Position numbers and translations under genes: made by a program | Part shown: in pieces, positions 10,101 through 17,330 of the stretch | Numbering within the stretch: position 1 is the stretch's first letter | Layout: every line of letters starts with the position of its first letter | Assembly: GCF_003576315.1 (NCBI RefSeq) | Contig: NZ_QWFZ01000006.1 | Span: 1-64,000, forward strand | DNA from: Henriciella mobilis | Lineage (GTDB): Bacteria; Pseudomonadota; Alphaproteobacteria; Caulobacterales; Hyphomonadaceae | Reading direction: 5' to 3' | DNA length: 64,000 bases | The notes under the pieces: model-generated | The model's input: only the letters and a program-made list of their open reading frames with translations | Database searches by the model: none | Told to the model about the DNA's origin: nothing

Positions 10101-10186
10101 GCCACTGCAGCCGGGACAGCCCAGCTCATGGCGACCAGCGATGCGCCCGCCAGCATCAGATACTTTTCGGGTGTCTTGTGACTCAT
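7166..10186 (-). CDS. TonB-dependent outer-membrane receptor
   Basis: At 1006 residues, this is an outer-membrane barrel with a plug domain that takes up a substrate using TonB energy. A signal peptide ends near AVPAAVAQ (residue about 29). The plug begins with GTVLVTTQKTEESIQDVPIAVSAFD and contains RGPQGTLYGRNATGGVFN at about 150. The C-terminal strand ends LYGVSVSKSW with the aromatic last residue needed for barrel insertion. Large loop inserts make it longer than siderophore receptors and like the multi-copy receptors of Caulobacterales/Hyphomonadaceae. The start has GGGAGGAG upstream. The gene has its own terminator. The ligand cannot be told; neighbouring sugar oxidation genes only hint at organic substrates. 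Confidence 0.93.
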   Translation of the reverse strand: MSHKTPEKYLMLAGASLVAMSWAVPAAVAQEDTEAQRTLGTVLVTTQKTEESIQDVPIAVSAFDEEALDKLQLSGGPDLVKSIPNVNFTKGNFTGYNFRIRGIGVDAVTTSADAGVGVHQNDVPLTSNSLFEAEFYDVERVETLRGPQGTLYGRNATGGVFNLITAKPVLEEFQADAKLTYGNYNTFKAKGMINVPVGETAALRVAGSLLQRDGFVDNVTTGNDIDDRDLYSIRASFAWEPTDRLRTLFIYEHFEEDDSRIRSGKQFCAKDPIKTSFAGIPISAFDQLITSVGCVEARLDDPASLGGVNTAGTLAGQYGFLSGTMGGIDPLTGNAIDVDSNTSGIIPDLRKVESYFDPTYEGQQDLFTWKAEFDLTDSLVLTYLGSYNENEVISQEDYNEYAADVPFNTSASPFVALTGSINPAFPAGFAALYPVLFPGGVISDPQLGPFNAPVAADISGGYSEQSTHELRLQSDFDGRFNFNLGAIMVDYETNQDPKIQESYYVFFNTSTAFNQLLNAAAGAEVFPIEDVAGAGATPIENIDGVSRQYFRSITPYTLDSFAVFGEGYFDLTDDLQLTVGLRYTSDDKEVRRIPTFLSESVIDVPDPLAATPIPGNSNDEAGDGTFNVQYEEVTGRFGVDWSPDLSFSEDSLFYAFYSRGYKGGGINPPQPVGASFFPFFFEPEFINSYEIGTKNTLADGALQLNATGFYYDYTDYQITQIINRTSANFNVDAEITGFELETVWNPASTFVVNANLGLLDAQIVDTHAVDVLNRTQGRSDLVTLKSFPGAANCVISAEGYATVLGAIQGGQATPGATLGLCSGAFAAGLYDAFNGTDGGSGDMATDIAFAEGALGLSNTVSYMDSNGVMQTASALTPFRGDAANLDGNNLPGTPDTTFNLGAEYTFEALGGSAWSMRLRGDYYYQADSFSRVWNSGRDQLESWDNINLSILFENADHGLQLEIFGKNIADDDVITGSYLTDDSSGLFSNVFLNEPALYGVSVSKSW

Positions 10187-10280
10187 CTAACTCTCCTCCC
10201 GTCGAGCGCTGTTATTCTGTTTGCGCTCGATTTTTTGCGTTTCCTCACGGGCCTTCCTTTTTTGTCCGGAAGTGCCTCAA

Positions 10281-10320
10281 CTGTTATGACAGCGACAGTG
10301 GCGACAATTTGTCAACTGCT
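10281..10320 (-). promoter_or_regulatory. Probable receptor promoter region with two dyads
   Basis: On the minus strand a perfect -35 hexamer TTGACA lies at 10310-10315, about 125 bp before the receptor start. It overlaps the palindrome GACAATTTGTC (10303-10313). A second dyad CTGTTATGACAG is at 10281-10292, in the -10 to +1 region. The two centres are about 21 bp apart, two helical turns, as expected for a regulator bound on one face. No convincing -10 hexamer at ideal spacing is seen. Confidence 0.4.
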
Positions 10321-10431
10321 TCTCGTGTATTGTCCACGATGCTTTAAAACCGTGCTTTTTGGGTGACGCATACATGACGCTACGGAAGGTTTTGCTTGGT
10401 TGGAGGGGTTGGCTCTGCTAACTGCGCGCTC

Positions 10432-11142
10432 ATGGTAAAACCCACTTCGGCACTGGTACTTTTCTCCGGCGGACAGGACTCGACAACGTGTCTGGCTTCG
10501 GCGCTCAAACGGTTCGCTCATGTCGAGACGGTTGGCTTCGACTATGGTCAGCGTCACAAGGTCGAATTGCGCTGTCGCAAGAACGTGCTCAACGCGATCC
10601 GCAGCAAGTTTCCGCAATGGGCCGACAGGCTGGGCGAGGATCACATGATCGATCTCGCCGCGCTTGGCGAGATCAGCGACACGGCGCTGACGCGCGATAC
10701 GGATATCGAGGAAGGCGAGAACGGCTTGCCGTCCACCTTCGTGCCCGGGCGAAACCTGATTTTTCTCACGCTATCGGCCGCGTTGGCTTGGCGCCGGGGC
10801 ATTTCAGTGCTTGTCGGTGGTATGTGCGAGACCGACTATTCCGGCTATCCCGACTGTCGGCGCGACACGATCGACGCGCAGCAGAAAGCGATCGGCCTGG
10901 GCATGGACCGGTCTATCATCATCGAGACGCCGCTGATGTGGCTCGACAAGGCCGAGACCTGGCAACTTGCGGCTGACCTCGGCGGGCAGGCACTGGTCGA
11001 CCTGATCGTCGATGAGACCCATACCTGCTACAAAGGCGAGCGGTTGCGCCGTCATGCCTGGGGTTATGGCTGCGGCGAGTGCCCGGCCTGCCAGCTGCGC
11101 AAGGCCGGTTTCGAAAAGTGGAAACAGGGCGCGGTTGCGTGA
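10432..11142 (+). CDS. queC: 7-cyano-7-deazaguanine (preQ0) synthase QueC
   Basis: This 236-residue ATP-dependent ligase turns 7-carboxy-7-deazaguanine and ammonia into preQ0, for queuosine tRNA modification. The PP-loop SGGQDSTTC is at about residues 11-19. The C-terminal zinc site has THTCYKG followed by [12 protein letters not shown], supplying four Cys. The ATG at 10432 places the PP-loop at the usual distance from the N-terminus; an in-frame TTG at 10396 is an alternative. The GTGA overlap with queE means the three que genes are probably one operon. No preQ1 riboswitch-like structure is evident upstream. Confidence 0.95.
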   Translation: MVKPTSALVLFSGGQDSTTCLASALKRFAHVETVGFDYGQRHKVELRCRKNVLNAIRSKFPQWADRLGEDHMIDLAALGEISDTALTRDTDIEEGENGLPSTFVPGRNLIFLTLSAALAWRRGISVLVGGMCETDYSGYPDCRRDTIDAQQKAIGLGMDRSIIIETPLMWLDKAETWQLAADLGGQALVDLIVDETHTCYKGERLRRHAWGYGCGECPACQLRKAGFEKWKQGAVA

Positions 11143-11792
11143 AGATCTACTCGGTGAAGGAAGCCTATGTGACGCTTCAGGGCGAAGGCGCACAGACCGG
11201 GCGCGCCGCCGTCTTCCTGCGCTTTGCCGGTTGCAACCTGTGGTCGGGCCTGGAGCGTGACCGGCACAAGGCGGTGTGCCAGTTCTGCGATACCGACTTT
11301 GTCGGAACGAATGGCGAGAATGGCGGCAAGTTTGAAGGCGCCGACGCGCTGGCAGACCATGTCGCCAGCCTCTGGGCTGCTGCGGCCGGTGCGCACGCTG
11401 ACGAAGCTTATGTTGTGTGCACGGGCGGCGAGCCGCTATTGCAGCTCGATAGCCCTCTGATCGAGGCGCTTCACGCGCGCGGGTTCGAGGTTGGTGTCGA
11501 GACAAACGGGACAGTTGCCGCCCCTGCCGGGCTGGACTGGATCTGCATTTCGCCCAAAGCCAATGCGGCGCTTGTGCAAAGCCGGGGAGATGAGCTGAAA
11601 CTCGTCTATCCCCAGGATGAGCCCGAAGCCCAGCCGGAGCGCTTCGAGATGCTGCAGTTCCAGCACTTCTTCCTTCAGCCCAAAGATGATAACAGGCAGG
11701 CCGAGAATATCGCTGCCGCGGCAGCCTACTGCATGAAGCATCCGAAATGGCGACTGAGCTTACAAACCCACAAACTGATCGGGCTGCCCTGA
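11139..11792 (+). CDS. queE: 7-carboxy-7-deazaguanine synthase QueE
   Basis: The 217-residue radical SAM enzyme contracts 6-carboxytetrahydropterin to 7-carboxy-7-deazaguanine. The cluster motif is the long CX14CX2C form (C of AGCNLW, then AVCQFCDTD), which is typical of QueE rather than the usual CX3CX2C. The N-terminal [12 protein letters not shown] substrate-binding segment and the [11 protein letters not shown]-binding motif are also present. The start is a GTG overlapping the queC stop (GTGA, 11139-11142), which points to translational coupling. Confidence 0.95.
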   Translation: MKIYSVKEAYVTLQGEGAQTGRAAVFLRFAGCNLWSGLERDRHKAVCQFCDTDFVGTNGENGGKFEGADALADHVASLWAAAAGAHADEAYVVCTGGEPLLQLDSPLIEALHARGFEVGVETNGTVAAPAGLDWICISPKANAALVQSRGDELKLVYPQDEPEAQPERFEMLQFQHFFLQPKDDNRQAENIAAAAAYCMKHPKWRLSLQTHKLIGLP

Positions 11793-12184
11793 ACCCGTCA
11801 GGCGAAGTGTTCGAAATCTCGAAGGCGGTGACCTTCGAGGCGGCACATTTCATGGGCGGAAAGCCCGAAGGCCACCCATATCGCAACCTGCATGGCCATT
11901 CCTTCCGGCTGGAAGCGAGTGTGCGCGGCAAGGTCAAGCCGGGCGAGGAATGGGTGGAGGATTTCAGCAAGCTGACGGCAGCCCTGCAGGACGTCGCCCA
12001 GCAACTTGACCATAGGCTGCTGAACGAGATTGAGGGCCTGTCCGTGCCGACCCTGGAGCGGGTCTGCCTTTGGGTCGCAAACATGTTGAGACCTACTCTG
12101 CCGGGCCTCACGCGCGTCACGCTATCGCGCCCGTCGCTCAACGAGACCTGTTCGCTCGACCTGACCGGCCAGTCGAATACGTAG
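11747..12184 (+). CDS. queD: QueD/6-carboxytetrahydropterin synthase family protein
   Basis: This 145-residue PTPS-fold protein would make 6-carboxytetrahydropterin from dihydroneopterin triphosphate. The zinc ligands are present: H34 (FEAAH), H49 and H51 (LHGH). So are H89 (LDHRLLN) and E133 (NETC). The catalytic Cys four residues before HGH is replaced by Tyr45 (PYRNLHGH, where E. coli has CGRLHGH). The ATG at 11747 overlaps queE by 46 bp. A GTG at 11807 would instead start 14 bp after the queE stop and give a more typical N-terminus. The operon context argues for a QueD role, but the missing Cys makes the exact reaction uncertain. Confidence 0.85.
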   Translation: MATELTNPQTDRAALNPSGEVFEISKAVTFEAAHFMGGKPEGHPYRNLHGHSFRLEASVRGKVKPGEEWVEDFSKLTAALQDVAQQLDHRLLNEIEGLSVPTLERVCLWVANMLRPTLPGLTRVTLSRPSLNETCSLDLTGQSNT

Positions 12185-12209
12185 TGATCCGGCCGGCCGG
12201 CGGTCTGGT

Positions 12210-12683
12210 CTATTCGCTAAGCTTTTCAGCAAACTTCTTGGCGAAACGGCTGGAGGCGCGCTTGGCATCGCCCCAGACGCCGGTGGCGCCGACCATCTGG
12301 ATGTTGGTCTCATACCAGTCGTACTGAAGCTCTGCGACGGCCTCGCCACTGGCATTGTAGGCCGTCCCTTCCAGGTCCATGCCGCCGATCGATTTCGAGC
12401 GCAGCATGTCGAGACCGGGCTCATCACTCATCTGCTGCATGGTCGGGCGATTGGGTTTCGCATCCACGATGATGACGCTGATACGGGCCGGATCGACATT
12501 TGCCTTGCGCAGTTCACGTTCGAGGTCCGAACGGATTTCCTTGGACAGGCGATCGCCTTCCTTGGCACCATAGTCGGATTCCAGTTTCTCCTGGAATTCG
12601 GCCGAATAGGTAATGCTGATTTCCGAGGCTGCAGCTGCGGGAACGATGACAGCGGCCGCGAGAGAGACAAGTAGCGTTTTCAT
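12210..12683 (-). CDS. Secreted protein of unknown function
   Basis: This 157-residue product has a clear Sec signal peptide (KTLLVSLAAAVIVPAAAA) and a mature alpha/beta region with SKEIRSDLERELRKANVDPARISVIIVDAKPNRP. The charged helix followed by a VIIVDAKPNRPT strand suggests a small periplasmic domain. I do not recognise a family with confidence. The start at 12683 is preceded by a strong AGGAGGTG. It converges on the que operon and lies beside a small lipoprotein gene on the same strand. Confidence 0.8.
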   Translation of the reverse strand: MKTLLVSLAAAVIVPAAAASEISITYSAEFQEKLESDYGAKEGDRLSKEIRSDLERELRKANVDPARISVIIVDAKPNRPTMQQMSDEPGLDMLRSKSIGGMDLEGTAYNASGEAVAELQYDWYETNIQMVGATGVWGDAKRASSRFAKKFAEKLSE

Positions 12684-12770
12684 GGGCACCTCCTGAAGGC
12701 TCAAGCATACCATCGTTAACGCTCGCGCGCCAAGCAGGTTGCCTGCGATGGGGGCCTTGCGGGGACGCGC

Positions 12771-12965
12771 CTAGTCGTCGTCCTTGTCGTCTTTCTTCTT
12801 CTTGTCCTTCTTGCCGTCCGGCACGACGGCACCGACAGCAGCGCCGGTCACGTTGACCGCGCCCTCGGCGACATCGCCAGCGACGCCAACAGCAGTTCTG
12901 ACAAGACAGCCACTCAGGAGGAGCGGGGCTGCGACGAGGAGGGGGAGTGCTTTTAACCGGGCCAT
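12771..12965 (-). CDS. Small lipoprotein with Asp/Lys-rich tail
   Basis: This 64-residue lipoprotein has a signal peptide ending in LLLSGC, then a Gly/Ala/Val-rich segment (AVGVAGDVAEGAVNVTGAAV) and a highly charged tail of alternating Lys and Asp. Tiny lipoproteins of this layout are common in alphaproteobacteria and have no established function. It stands alone between a secreted protein gene and pirin, all on the minus strand. Confidence 0.75.
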   Translation of the reverse strand: MARLKALPLLVAAPLLLSGCLVRTAVGVAGDVAEGAVNVTGAAVGAVVPDGKKDKKKKDDKDDD

Positions 12966-13010
12966 GCGCGCGAAGCTGGCACGGCCCGGTTAATCAGGCA
13001 ATAACAGGCC

Positions 13011-13706
13011 CTAGACCGTATCGACAAATACGATCTCTGCATCCTTCAGGCCCTTGAATTGAAGCGATTCCGGGCCGGTGACTGCTGCGCCGTCGCGGGC
13101 CTTCAGCACCTCGCCGTTCAGTTCCACTTCGCCGGCGGCGAGCACGAAATAGCCAAAGCGGCCTTCGCTGACCTGATAGTCGAGGGTTTCGCCTGCCTTC
13201 AGGGTCGCGCCAAGTACCTTGGCATCCTGGCGGATCGGGAGCGCCTTGTCGGCTTCATTGCCACTGGCAAGAACCGCCCATTGCCCGGACCGGTCGGCCT
13301 TGGGAAACTTGCGGGCGCCCCAGCCGGGGGACCCGCCATAGCTTTCCGGTTCGATCCAGATCTGGAAGAGCGTGGTTTCTTCCGTCTCGGCATTCCATTC
13401 CGAATGCTGGACGCCGCGCCCGGCGCTCATCACCTGGACGTCGCCAGCTTCCGTGCGGCCCTTGTTGCCCATCGAGTCCTGATGGGTGATTGCACCTTTG
13501 CGGACATAGGTGATGATTTCCATATCGCGGTGCCCGTGCGGGGGAAAGCCGGTCTGCGGACGGATCCTGTCGTCATTCCAGACACGCAGCTTGCCGTGTC
13601 CCATGCGGGCCGGATCGTAATAGTGCGAGAAGGAAAAATGGTAGTGGGCGTCCAGCCACTCGTTCTGGAAGGTGCCCAGCTTGTCGAAACGTCTGATGTC
13701 GATCAT
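13011..13706 (-). CDS. Pirin family bicupin protein
   Basis: The 231-residue protein is a two-domain cupin of the pirin/YhhW type, iron-containing proteins of which some act as quercetin dioxygenases. The metal site is in the N-terminal cupin: FPPHGHRDMEIITYVRKG at about 53-70 (two His and a Glu) and a further His in GRGVQHSEWNA at about 100. The C-terminal cupin is present but lacks these ligands. The start at 13706 has AGGAGG five bases upstream; the longer open frame upstream has no ribosome site. The physiological role is unknown. Confidence 0.93.
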   Translation of the reverse strand: MIDIRRFDKLGTFQNEWLDAHYHFSFSHYYDPARMGHGKLRVWNDDRIRPQTGFPPHGHRDMEIITYVRKGAITHQDSMGNKGRTEAGDVQVMSAGRGVQHSEWNAETEETTLFQIWIEPESYGGSPGWGARKFPKADRSGQWAVLASGNEADKALPIRQDAKVLGATLKAGETLDYQVSEGRFGYFVLAAGEVELNGEVLKARDGAAVTGPESLQFKGLKDAEIVFVDTV

Positions 13707-13809
13707 GTCTGCCTCCTGTTGAGGGGTTTCGTTGACCGAGAGATTGGGCATGAGGCGCGCCGCGTCCAGAAGCTGCACCGGACAGGACTTATGCCGATAA
13801 CGAATGAAT

Positions 13810-15255
13810 TCACTCTTCGCTGGACCTGGCGAGCTCGACCTTGATCGTCGATCCGGGTGTGATCAGCACGTCCTCGTGGCGCAGCGGGATGTCGATCCCA
13901 TGCTCCTTGAACCTGTCCCAGACATTGAGCAGCACTTCGGAGGAGACATTGGAAACACCATTTTCCGGGTCATTGATCCAGAAACGCACTTCCAGCTCGA
14001 TCGCCTCGTCCCCGAACTCCATGACAAGGCATTTCGGTGCCGGCGACTGCAAGACGCGCGATGTGTTTGCTGCGCCTTCGCAAACCAGGTCCACCGCCAG
14101 GCGCAGGTCTGTTTCATATTCGACCCGCAAGCGCCGCTTCACGCGGACATCCTTGTTTGAATAGGACCAGTTCACGACCTTGTCCGTGATCAGCATCTCG
14201 TTCGGGATCAGATGCTCCTTGCCGTCGCGCGTGATGACAGACGCGTAGCGCAGGCCGAGCGATTTCACGACGCCGTAGGTCTCGTCCACCTCGATGACGT
14301 CATTTGGCTTGATGGAGCGGTCGGTCAGCAGGATCACACCGGAAATGAAATTCGCGACGATCTGCTGCATGCCGAAGCCGAGGCCGACACCGATGGCACC
14401 GCCGAGCACGGCGAGACCGGACAGCGGTATGCCGAGACCAGCCAGCGTCAGCAGTGCCGCGCCGAAGAACAGGCCGATCTGCAGCGCATTCGACATCAGG
14501 ATACGCAGCGATGGCTCAACACGGGGAAGGGCGTGGACGCGGGTTTTCAGCCGCGTTGCCAGCCAGTGCGCGATGAACAGGAAGAAGGCCGCTGTTGCGA
14601 TGGCCTGAACGATGAAGATCGGGCTGATCCGTCCGCCGGCATAGGGCGGGCCGATATTCGACAGCCAGGCGATGGTCTCATCCAGCACGCCGAAGGCGTA
14701 CAGGATGGCAAAGCCCCAGATTGTCCAGGCAAGCGGCTTGCGGACGGCATCCGGCAGGAAGGTCGTCACCAGCCGGATCAGCAGCCAGGCCAGCGCCAGA
14801 GAGGACGCGATCCGCACGAGCGTTCCATCCAGGCCCAGGCTGACGAAAAGGACGGTCGCCAGATAGAGAAAAAGCGCCCACAGGGCCGGGCGAACGAGCC
14901 GCGGGACGGTATCGTTCACATTGCGGGCGATGCTCTTTGGCAGGCGCCCGACCAGCCCGCTTGCCTGGCGCCGGATGGACGGGGCGAGGAGGGCGCCAAG
15001 CAGGACCGCAGCCAGCACCGCGCCGATCTGGTAGAGGACGGGCAGCAGGACATCGAGGTTGAGGATATTTTGCTGCGCCCATCCGACCGGATCGTCGAGG
15101 ACAGGGCGGGCCCAGGCAAAATAGTCCGTCTGTGCGGCGGCGCCGTCCGGTGCAGCAGGATCGGGAGAGACGGTCCGGCAGTATTCGATCCCATCCCGAA
15201 GGACGCATTCCTTCAGGACGGTTTCGCCGTCAGACGGGGCCGCCTCACCCTGCAT
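13810..15255 (-). CDS. Mechanosensitive ion channel, MscS family
   Basis: The 481-residue inner-membrane channel has an N-terminal region with two Cys (LKECVLRDGIEYC) before the first helix. Several transmembrane helices lie at about 70-260. The MscS core has the pore helix AVLGGAIGVGLGFGMQQIVANFISG and the beta domain LLTDRSIKPNDVIEVDETYGVVKSLGLR. A C-terminal cytosolic alpha/beta domain follows. Such channels relieve turgor on osmotic downshock. The start has no strong ribosome site, but the protein fits. It is 18 bp downstream of an SDR gene on the same strand. Confidence 0.93.
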   Translation of the reverse strand: MQGEAAPSDGETVLKECVLRDGIEYCRTVSPDPAAPDGAAAQTDYFAWARPVLDDPVGWAQQNILNLDVLLPVLYQIGAVLAAVLLGALLAPSIRRQASGLVGRLPKSIARNVNDTVPRLVRPALWALFLYLATVLFVSLGLDGTLVRIASSLALAWLLIRLVTTFLPDAVRKPLAWTIWGFAILYAFGVLDETIAWLSNIGPPYAGGRISPIFIVQAIATAAFFLFIAHWLATRLKTRVHALPRVEPSLRILMSNALQIGLFFGAALLTLAGLGIPLSGLAVLGGAIGVGLGFGMQQIVANFISGVILLTDRSIKPNDVIEVDETYGVVKSLGLRYASVITRDGKEHLIPNEMLITDKVVNWSYSNKDVRVKRRLRVEYETDLRLAVDLVCEGAANTSRVLQSPAPKCLVMEFGDEAIELEVRFWINDPENGVSNVSSEVLLNVWDRFKEHGIDIPLRHEDVLITPGSTIKVELARSSEE

Positions 15256-15273
15256 GTCCCTGTTTTCCTGTCC

Positions 15274-16191
15274 CTAGATCGGTTCGTAGGGAAAGACTGT
15301 AGTCGTTGCGCCGAGATCCGTGAAGCTGCCTTTCATGGATGGCAGGCCCTGCTCGATCAGCGTTTCGGGGGTCCAGCCTTCCAGGCGGGCGACGGACTTA
15401 ACCGGCCGCGGCTGGTTGAACAGGATGACCTCATTGCCACGCACCGAGAAGATCTGCCCGGACACATCCTTCGCGCCATCGGCGCAAAGCGCGACGGCGA
15501 ACTGGGCAACCTGGTCGGCACGCATGCCGTTCTTCATCCGCTCGACACGCTGGGCGCCGGCTTCGTCCTTGACGGGGATAGAGGCGATCATCCGGGTCCA
15601 GGCAAAGGGCGCAATCACGTTGGAGCGGACATTCTTGCGTTCGCCTTCCATGGCGATGATGTGCGAGAGGCTGGCGATGCCGAGCTTCGCTGCGCCATAG
15701 TTCGCCTGGCCGATATTGCCGATCAGGCCGGTGGTGGAGGTGAACAGGACATAAGCGCCGTCCTCCTGGTCACGGAAATGATTGATTGAGGCGCGGGTGA
15801 CATTGAACGAGCCATTGAGGTGCACGTCGATGACGGCATTCCAGTCGTCCTCGGACATCTTGTGGAACATGCCGTCGCGCAGGATGCCGGCCGGGTTCAT
15901 GATGGCGTGCAGGCCGCCAAACTCGTCCTTGGCCTGCTCGATCATGCCTTCAACGGCCTTGTAGTTGGTCACGCTGTCGGAGTTGGAAACAGCTTCACCG
16001 CCCGCCGCGCGAATTTCCTGCGCGACCTTCTCGGCGGGCCCTGCATCGCCCTCGTCGGCGCCCGTAAGGCTGCCGCCAAGATCGTTCACGACGACTTTTG
16101 CCCCTGCCTTTGCGGCGATCAGCGCGCATTCCTTGCCAATGCCATTACCACCGCCAGTGACGAGAACTACCTTGCCATCCAATACGCCCAT
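15274..16191 (-). CDS. SDR family oxidoreductase, MFE-2/HSD17B4-like
   Basis: The 305-residue short-chain dehydrogenase has the NAD(P) motif TGGGNGIGKE at about 11-20, an Asp after the second strand (VVVNDLGG, which favours NAD+), the active-site Ser in LFTSTTGLIGN and the YGAAK catalytic pair. The insertion GSLTGADEGDAGPAEKVAQEI after the second strand is typical of the (3R)-hydroxyacyl-CoA dehydrogenase part of multifunctional enzyme type 2, so a role in fatty-acid or related oxidation is likely. The start at 16191 is preceded by GGAGG. Confidence 0.92.
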   Translation of the reverse strand: MGVLDGKVVLVTGGGNGIGKECALIAAKAGAKVVVNDLGGSLTGADEGDAGPAEKVAQEIRAAGGEAVSNSDSVTNYKAVEGMIEQAKDEFGGLHAIMNPAGILRDGMFHKMSEDDWNAVIDVHLNGSFNVTRASINHFRDQEDGAYVLFTSTTGLIGNIGQANYGAAKLGIASLSHIIAMEGERKNVRSNVIAPFAWTRMIASIPVKDEAGAQRVERMKNGMRADQVAQFAVALCADGAKDVSGQIFSVRGNEVILFNQPRPVKSVARLEGWTPETLIEQGLPSMKGSFTDLGATTTVFPYEPI

Positions 16192-16320
16192 GACTTCCTC
16201 CTAGTGCGTTACGATTATTCCAGTTGTGCGCTGTCCAACACCGTCGGCGCGCGAAAGGCAAGTGCGGCGACCGTTCGCAGCTCAATGCCCGCCATTGTCC
16301 CGGCACGCCTGATCACCTAC

Positions 16321-16332
16321 GTTAGCGCTAAC
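16321..16332. promoter_or_regulatory. LacI-type operator palindrome
   Basis: GTTAGCGCTAAC is a perfect 12-bp palindrome centred on CG, the hallmark of LacI/GalR-family operators. It lies 24 bp before the start codon of the aldo/keto reductase, where a bound repressor would block transcription or its early elongation. No LacI-family gene is seen in this window. Confidence 0.55.
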
Positions 16333-16355
16333 AAATTCGTCACAAAGGAGCAGGC

Positions 16356-17327
16356 ATGAAAACGAGACGGCTCGGTAAATCCGGATTGAAGGTCACGGAA
16401 ATCGGCCTCGGCTGCTGGCAGCTCGGGGGCGATTTTGGCCCGATCGAGGATGAAAGGGCGCAAGCTGTGCTGCAGGCGGCGCGCGAGGGCGGCATCAATT
16501 TCTACGATACCGCAGACGTATATGGCGACGGTCGCAGCGAGCGGTTCGTCGGTGCGCATCTGAAACCGGGCGAACTGGTGGCCACCAAAGTTGGCCGCTC
16601 GCCCGACCTCTATCCCGATGGTTATACGCAGGCTCGGGTTCGCGACCATGTGCTGTCGTCGATCGAACGGCTTGGCGGTGAGCAGCTTGACCTGATCCAG
16701 CTTCACTGCGTGCCGCCGGAAATGCTCGCTCGCGGCGAGATATTCGACTGGATGCGGTCGCTTCAGCAGGAGGGGCTTTGCCGTGCCTGGGGCGCCAGCG
16801 TCGAGACAATGGAAGAAGCCCATACATGCCTCGAACAGCCCGGCATCGCCTCTCTCCAGATCATCTTCAACGTTTTCCGCCAGGAGGCCGCTACGCAGCT
16901 GCTGGATGCTGCACGCGAAGCGGATGTCGGGGTCATTGTGCGCGTCCCGCTCGCCAGTGGGCTGCTGAGCGGCAAGTTTGCCCGCGAGACCGAGTTTGCC
17001 GAAACCGACCATCGGCACTTCAACCGCGATGGATCGGCCTTCTCCGTCGGTGAGACCTTTGCCGGCATCCCCTTCGAGGCGGGCATCGGTCTTGTGGAGG
17101 AGATGTCGGCGCTGAAGCCCGAGGGCTGGAGCATGGCGCAGTTTGCGCTGCGCTGGATTCTCGATTTCGACGCCGTTTCCACCGTGATTGCAGGGGCGTC
17201 AAAGCCGTCACAGGTCCACGCCAATATAGCGGCGGCGAACCTGCCGCCGCTATCGGCTGACACGCATGAACAGCTTGCCGATTTCTATGCCAGGCGGGTG
17301 AAGAACCTTGTGCAGGTCCCCGTCTGA
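16356..17327 (+). CDS. Aldo/keto reductase
   Basis: This 323-residue NADPH-dependent oxidoreductase has a TIM-barrel fold. The catalytic tetrad is visible: Asp and Tyr in NFYDTADVYG (about 48-57), Lys in LVATKVGRS and His in LIQLHC. The C-terminal cofactor segment reads VIAGASKPSQVHAN. The ribosome site AAAGGAG lies 7 bp before the ATG. A LacI-type operator palindrome sits just upstream, so expression may respond to a sugar or similar inducer. The substrate is unknown. Confidence 0.94.
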   Translation: MKTRRLGKSGLKVTEIGLGCWQLGGDFGPIEDERAQAVLQAAREGGINFYDTADVYGDGRSERFVGAHLKPGELVATKVGRSPDLYPDGYTQARVRDHVLSSIERLGGEQLDLIQLHCVPPEMLARGEIFDWMRSLQQEGLCRAWGASVETMEEAHTCLEQPGIASLQIIFNVFRQEAATQLLDAAREADVGVIVRVPLASGLLSGKFARETEFAETDHRHFNRDGSAFSVGETFAGIPFEAGIGLVEEMSALKPEGWSMAQFALRWILDFDAVSTVIAGASKPSQVHANIAAANLPPLSADTHEQLADFYARRVKNLVQVPV

Positions 17328-17330
17328 GGA

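Noticed and set aside
10187-10431. preQ1 riboswitch before queC
   Set aside because: No compact pseudoknot hairpin with an A-rich tail was found near the start.
10804-12141. Antisense frame of 445 codons across queC-queE-queD
   Set aside because: The three sense genes have clear catalytic motifs; the antisense product is Arg/Ser/Pro-rich noise.
14212-15789. Frame of 525 codons opposite the MscS and SDR genes
   Set aside because: It is a high-GC shadow rich in Asp/Arg/Gly without a fold signature.
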